This document shows positions 13,148 to 14,178 of a DNA stretch of 14,178 bases, piece by piece. The position numbers and the translations under genes were made by a program. Source of the DNA: JANXSG01 sp038203935 (lineage in GTDB: Bacteria; Armatimonadota; Chthonomonadetes; Chthonomonadales; Chthonomonadaceae); NCBI GenBank assembly GCA_038203935.1, contig JBBRDM010000144.1:1-14178 (forward strand). Direction: 5' to 3'. The notes below the pieces were generated by a model. The model was not told where the DNA came from. It did no database searches and saw nothing but the letters and a program-made list of their open reading frames with translations. Within the stretch, counting starts at the first letter, position 1, and the number at the start of each line of letters is the position of its first letter.

Positions 13148-14178
13148 ATGAAGAAATCGATTTTTGCGTACTTTTTAGATTCAAGAATCAGCCTTGGAAT
13201 TTCCATTGGTCTGCTTGCTATAGGCGCTGCGGTCGTATTTGCTGCGGAGGAGAATACTGCAGTTCCGATCACTGCGCAGCAGTCGGAGTATTTCGAAGCG
13301 AAAGTCCGCCCGCTGCTGCTTGCAAAATGCACCCCCTGCCATGGCGAAAAATCTCAGCAGGGAAGCCTTCGGCTGGATTCGCTGGCGGCAGGCATCAAAG
13401 GTGGAAATCGTGGATCGGCAATTATTCCCGGCAATCCGGATAAAAGTCTGGTCTGTCAGGTGATCAACTACGATGGCGCTGTAAAGATGCCGCCATCCGG
13501 CAAAATGAAACCCGATGAGATAGAAATCATCAAAGCCTGGGTGAAAATGGGCGCTCCCTGGCCCGGCGCAAAAGTTTCTGCTGAAGCGGTGAAGGCCGCT
13601 CAAAATGGCGACTACGTAATTTCTGATAAACAGAAGAGCTTCTGGTCTTTTCAGCCGATTAAGTCTCCTGCACTCCCAAAAGTAAAGCTGACGAAGTGGG
13701 TGAAATCTTCTATTGATAGATTTGTACTGGCAAAGTTGGAATCGAAAGGCATTAAGCCATCGCCTGCCGCCGATCGTCGCACACTTTTAAGGCGAGTTAC
13801 ATTCGATCTTATCGGTATGCCTCCTACTCTAAAAGAGCTCGTTGATTTTCAGTTCGATAGATCTTCGAACGCTTTTGAAAAAGTAGTGGACCGCCTGCTC
13901 GCTTCGCCCAGGTATGGTGAAAGATGGGGGCGGCATTGGCTGGATGTAGCTCGCTATTCAGACACCAAAGGGTATGTTTTCGTAGAGGATGCCGTATATC
14001 ACAATGCCTATACCTATCGAGACTATGTAATCCGTGCATTCAATGAGGATCTTCCATATGACCAGTTTGTGATTCAGCAGCTGGCTGCAGATAAAATGCC
14101 GTTAGGAGAAGATAAGCGGCCTCTGGCCGCCCTTGCATTCCTGAATATTGGCAGACGTTTTCTTAATGATCCCGTCCT
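13148..14178 (+). CDS. Planctomycete-type cytochrome c / DUF1549 (PSCyt1-PSCyt2) protein, 3' end outside the window
   Basis: The frame is open from ATG 13148 to the window end (343 complete codons), so the protein is truncated here. A hydrophobic N-terminal segment (about 14-33) is a signal peptide or anchor, placing it outside the cytoplasm. The PSCyt1 domain has one haem c site, CTPCH (Cys61, Cys64, His65), and Met114 in KMPPSGK is the likely axial ligand. From about residue 190 the DUF1549 (PSCyt2) domain begins (SIDRFVLAKLE, then RRVTFDLIGMPPT and GERWGRHWLDVARYSD). Family members usually continue into DUF1553 (PSD1), expected beyond the edge. They are widespread in Planctomycetota, Verrucomicrobiota and Armatimonadota and are often linked to sugar or sulfated-polymer degradation, but the activity is not established. 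No Shine-Dalgarno precedes the ATG. Confidence 0.92.
   Translation, partial: MKKSIFAYFLDSRISLGISIGLLAIGAAVVFAAEENTAVPITAQQSEYFEAKVRPLLLAKCTPCHGEKSQQGSLRLDSLAAGIKGGNRGSAIIPGNPDKSLVCQVINYDGAVKMPPSGKMKPDEIEIIKAWVKMGAPWPGAKVSAEAVKAAQNGDYVISDKQKSFWSFQPIKSPALPKVKLTKWVKSSIDRFVLAKLESKGIKPSPAADRRTLLRRVTFDLIGMPPTLKELVDFQFDRSSNAFEKVVDRLLASPRYGERWGRHWLDVARYSDTKGYVFVEDAVYHNAYTYRDYVIRAFNEDLPYDQFVIQQLAADKMPLGEDKRPLAALAFLNIGRRFLNDPV

Overview
The window reads as an ordinary chromosomal segment of a soil- or water-type bacterium. The gene mix points tentatively to the Armatimonadota or a neighbouring phylum (Planctomycetota and Verrucomicrobiota share several families). Clues are a Planctomycete-type cytochrome c/DUF1549 protein, a large BTAD/NB-ARC/TPR regulator, a fused YncE-propeller/phosphatase-superfamily exoprotein, a Gfo/Idh/MocA protein and a stand-alone SurE. 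This is a judgement from family content, not from any search. Most genes look about 50-60% GC. The first gene is clearly more AT-rich. No tRNA, rRNA, CRISPR array, transposase or phage gene was seen.

Layout. 47-940 (+) encodes an unrecognised membrane protein with HEAT-like helices and a C-terminal tail carrying three LLRP(S/N) motifs. 1192-2937 (-) is RecJ exonuclease, lying 53 bp downstream of a 977-residue AfsR/SARP-like regulator at 2991-5924 (-). The two are probably co-transcribed leftward. Divergent from the regulator is a 65-codon orphan gene (6049-6246, +), followed by a 19-bp hairpin. Then comes a strong sigma70-type promoter driving a 925-residue secreted beta-propeller/phosphatase fusion (6367-9144, +) and a GNAT acetyltransferase (9191-9709, +). 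An isochorismatase-fold hydrolase follows (9907-10476, +). It converges on a Gfo/Idh/MocA oxidoreductase (10765-11760, -). The 288-bp gap between them holds a REP-like palindrome, a terminator and a 15-bp repeat that also occurs at the left edge of the window. SurE (11905-12669, +) is divergent from the oxidoreductase. After it come a small disordered protein (12768-13010, +) and the 5' part of a PSCyt1/DUF1549 protein running off the window (13148-14178, +).

The genes do not form one obvious pathway. Local units are regulator plus recJ (-), propeller/phosphatase plus GNAT (+), and the two divergent pairs (regulator/65-aa gene, oxidoreductase/SurE) whose shared intergenic regions contain short palindromes that could be operators. 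The least explained items are the LLRP-tailed membrane protein, the 65-aa and 80-aa orphans, and the hairpin just after an extended -10 upstream of the cytochrome gene. I did not find a convincing new multi-gene system.
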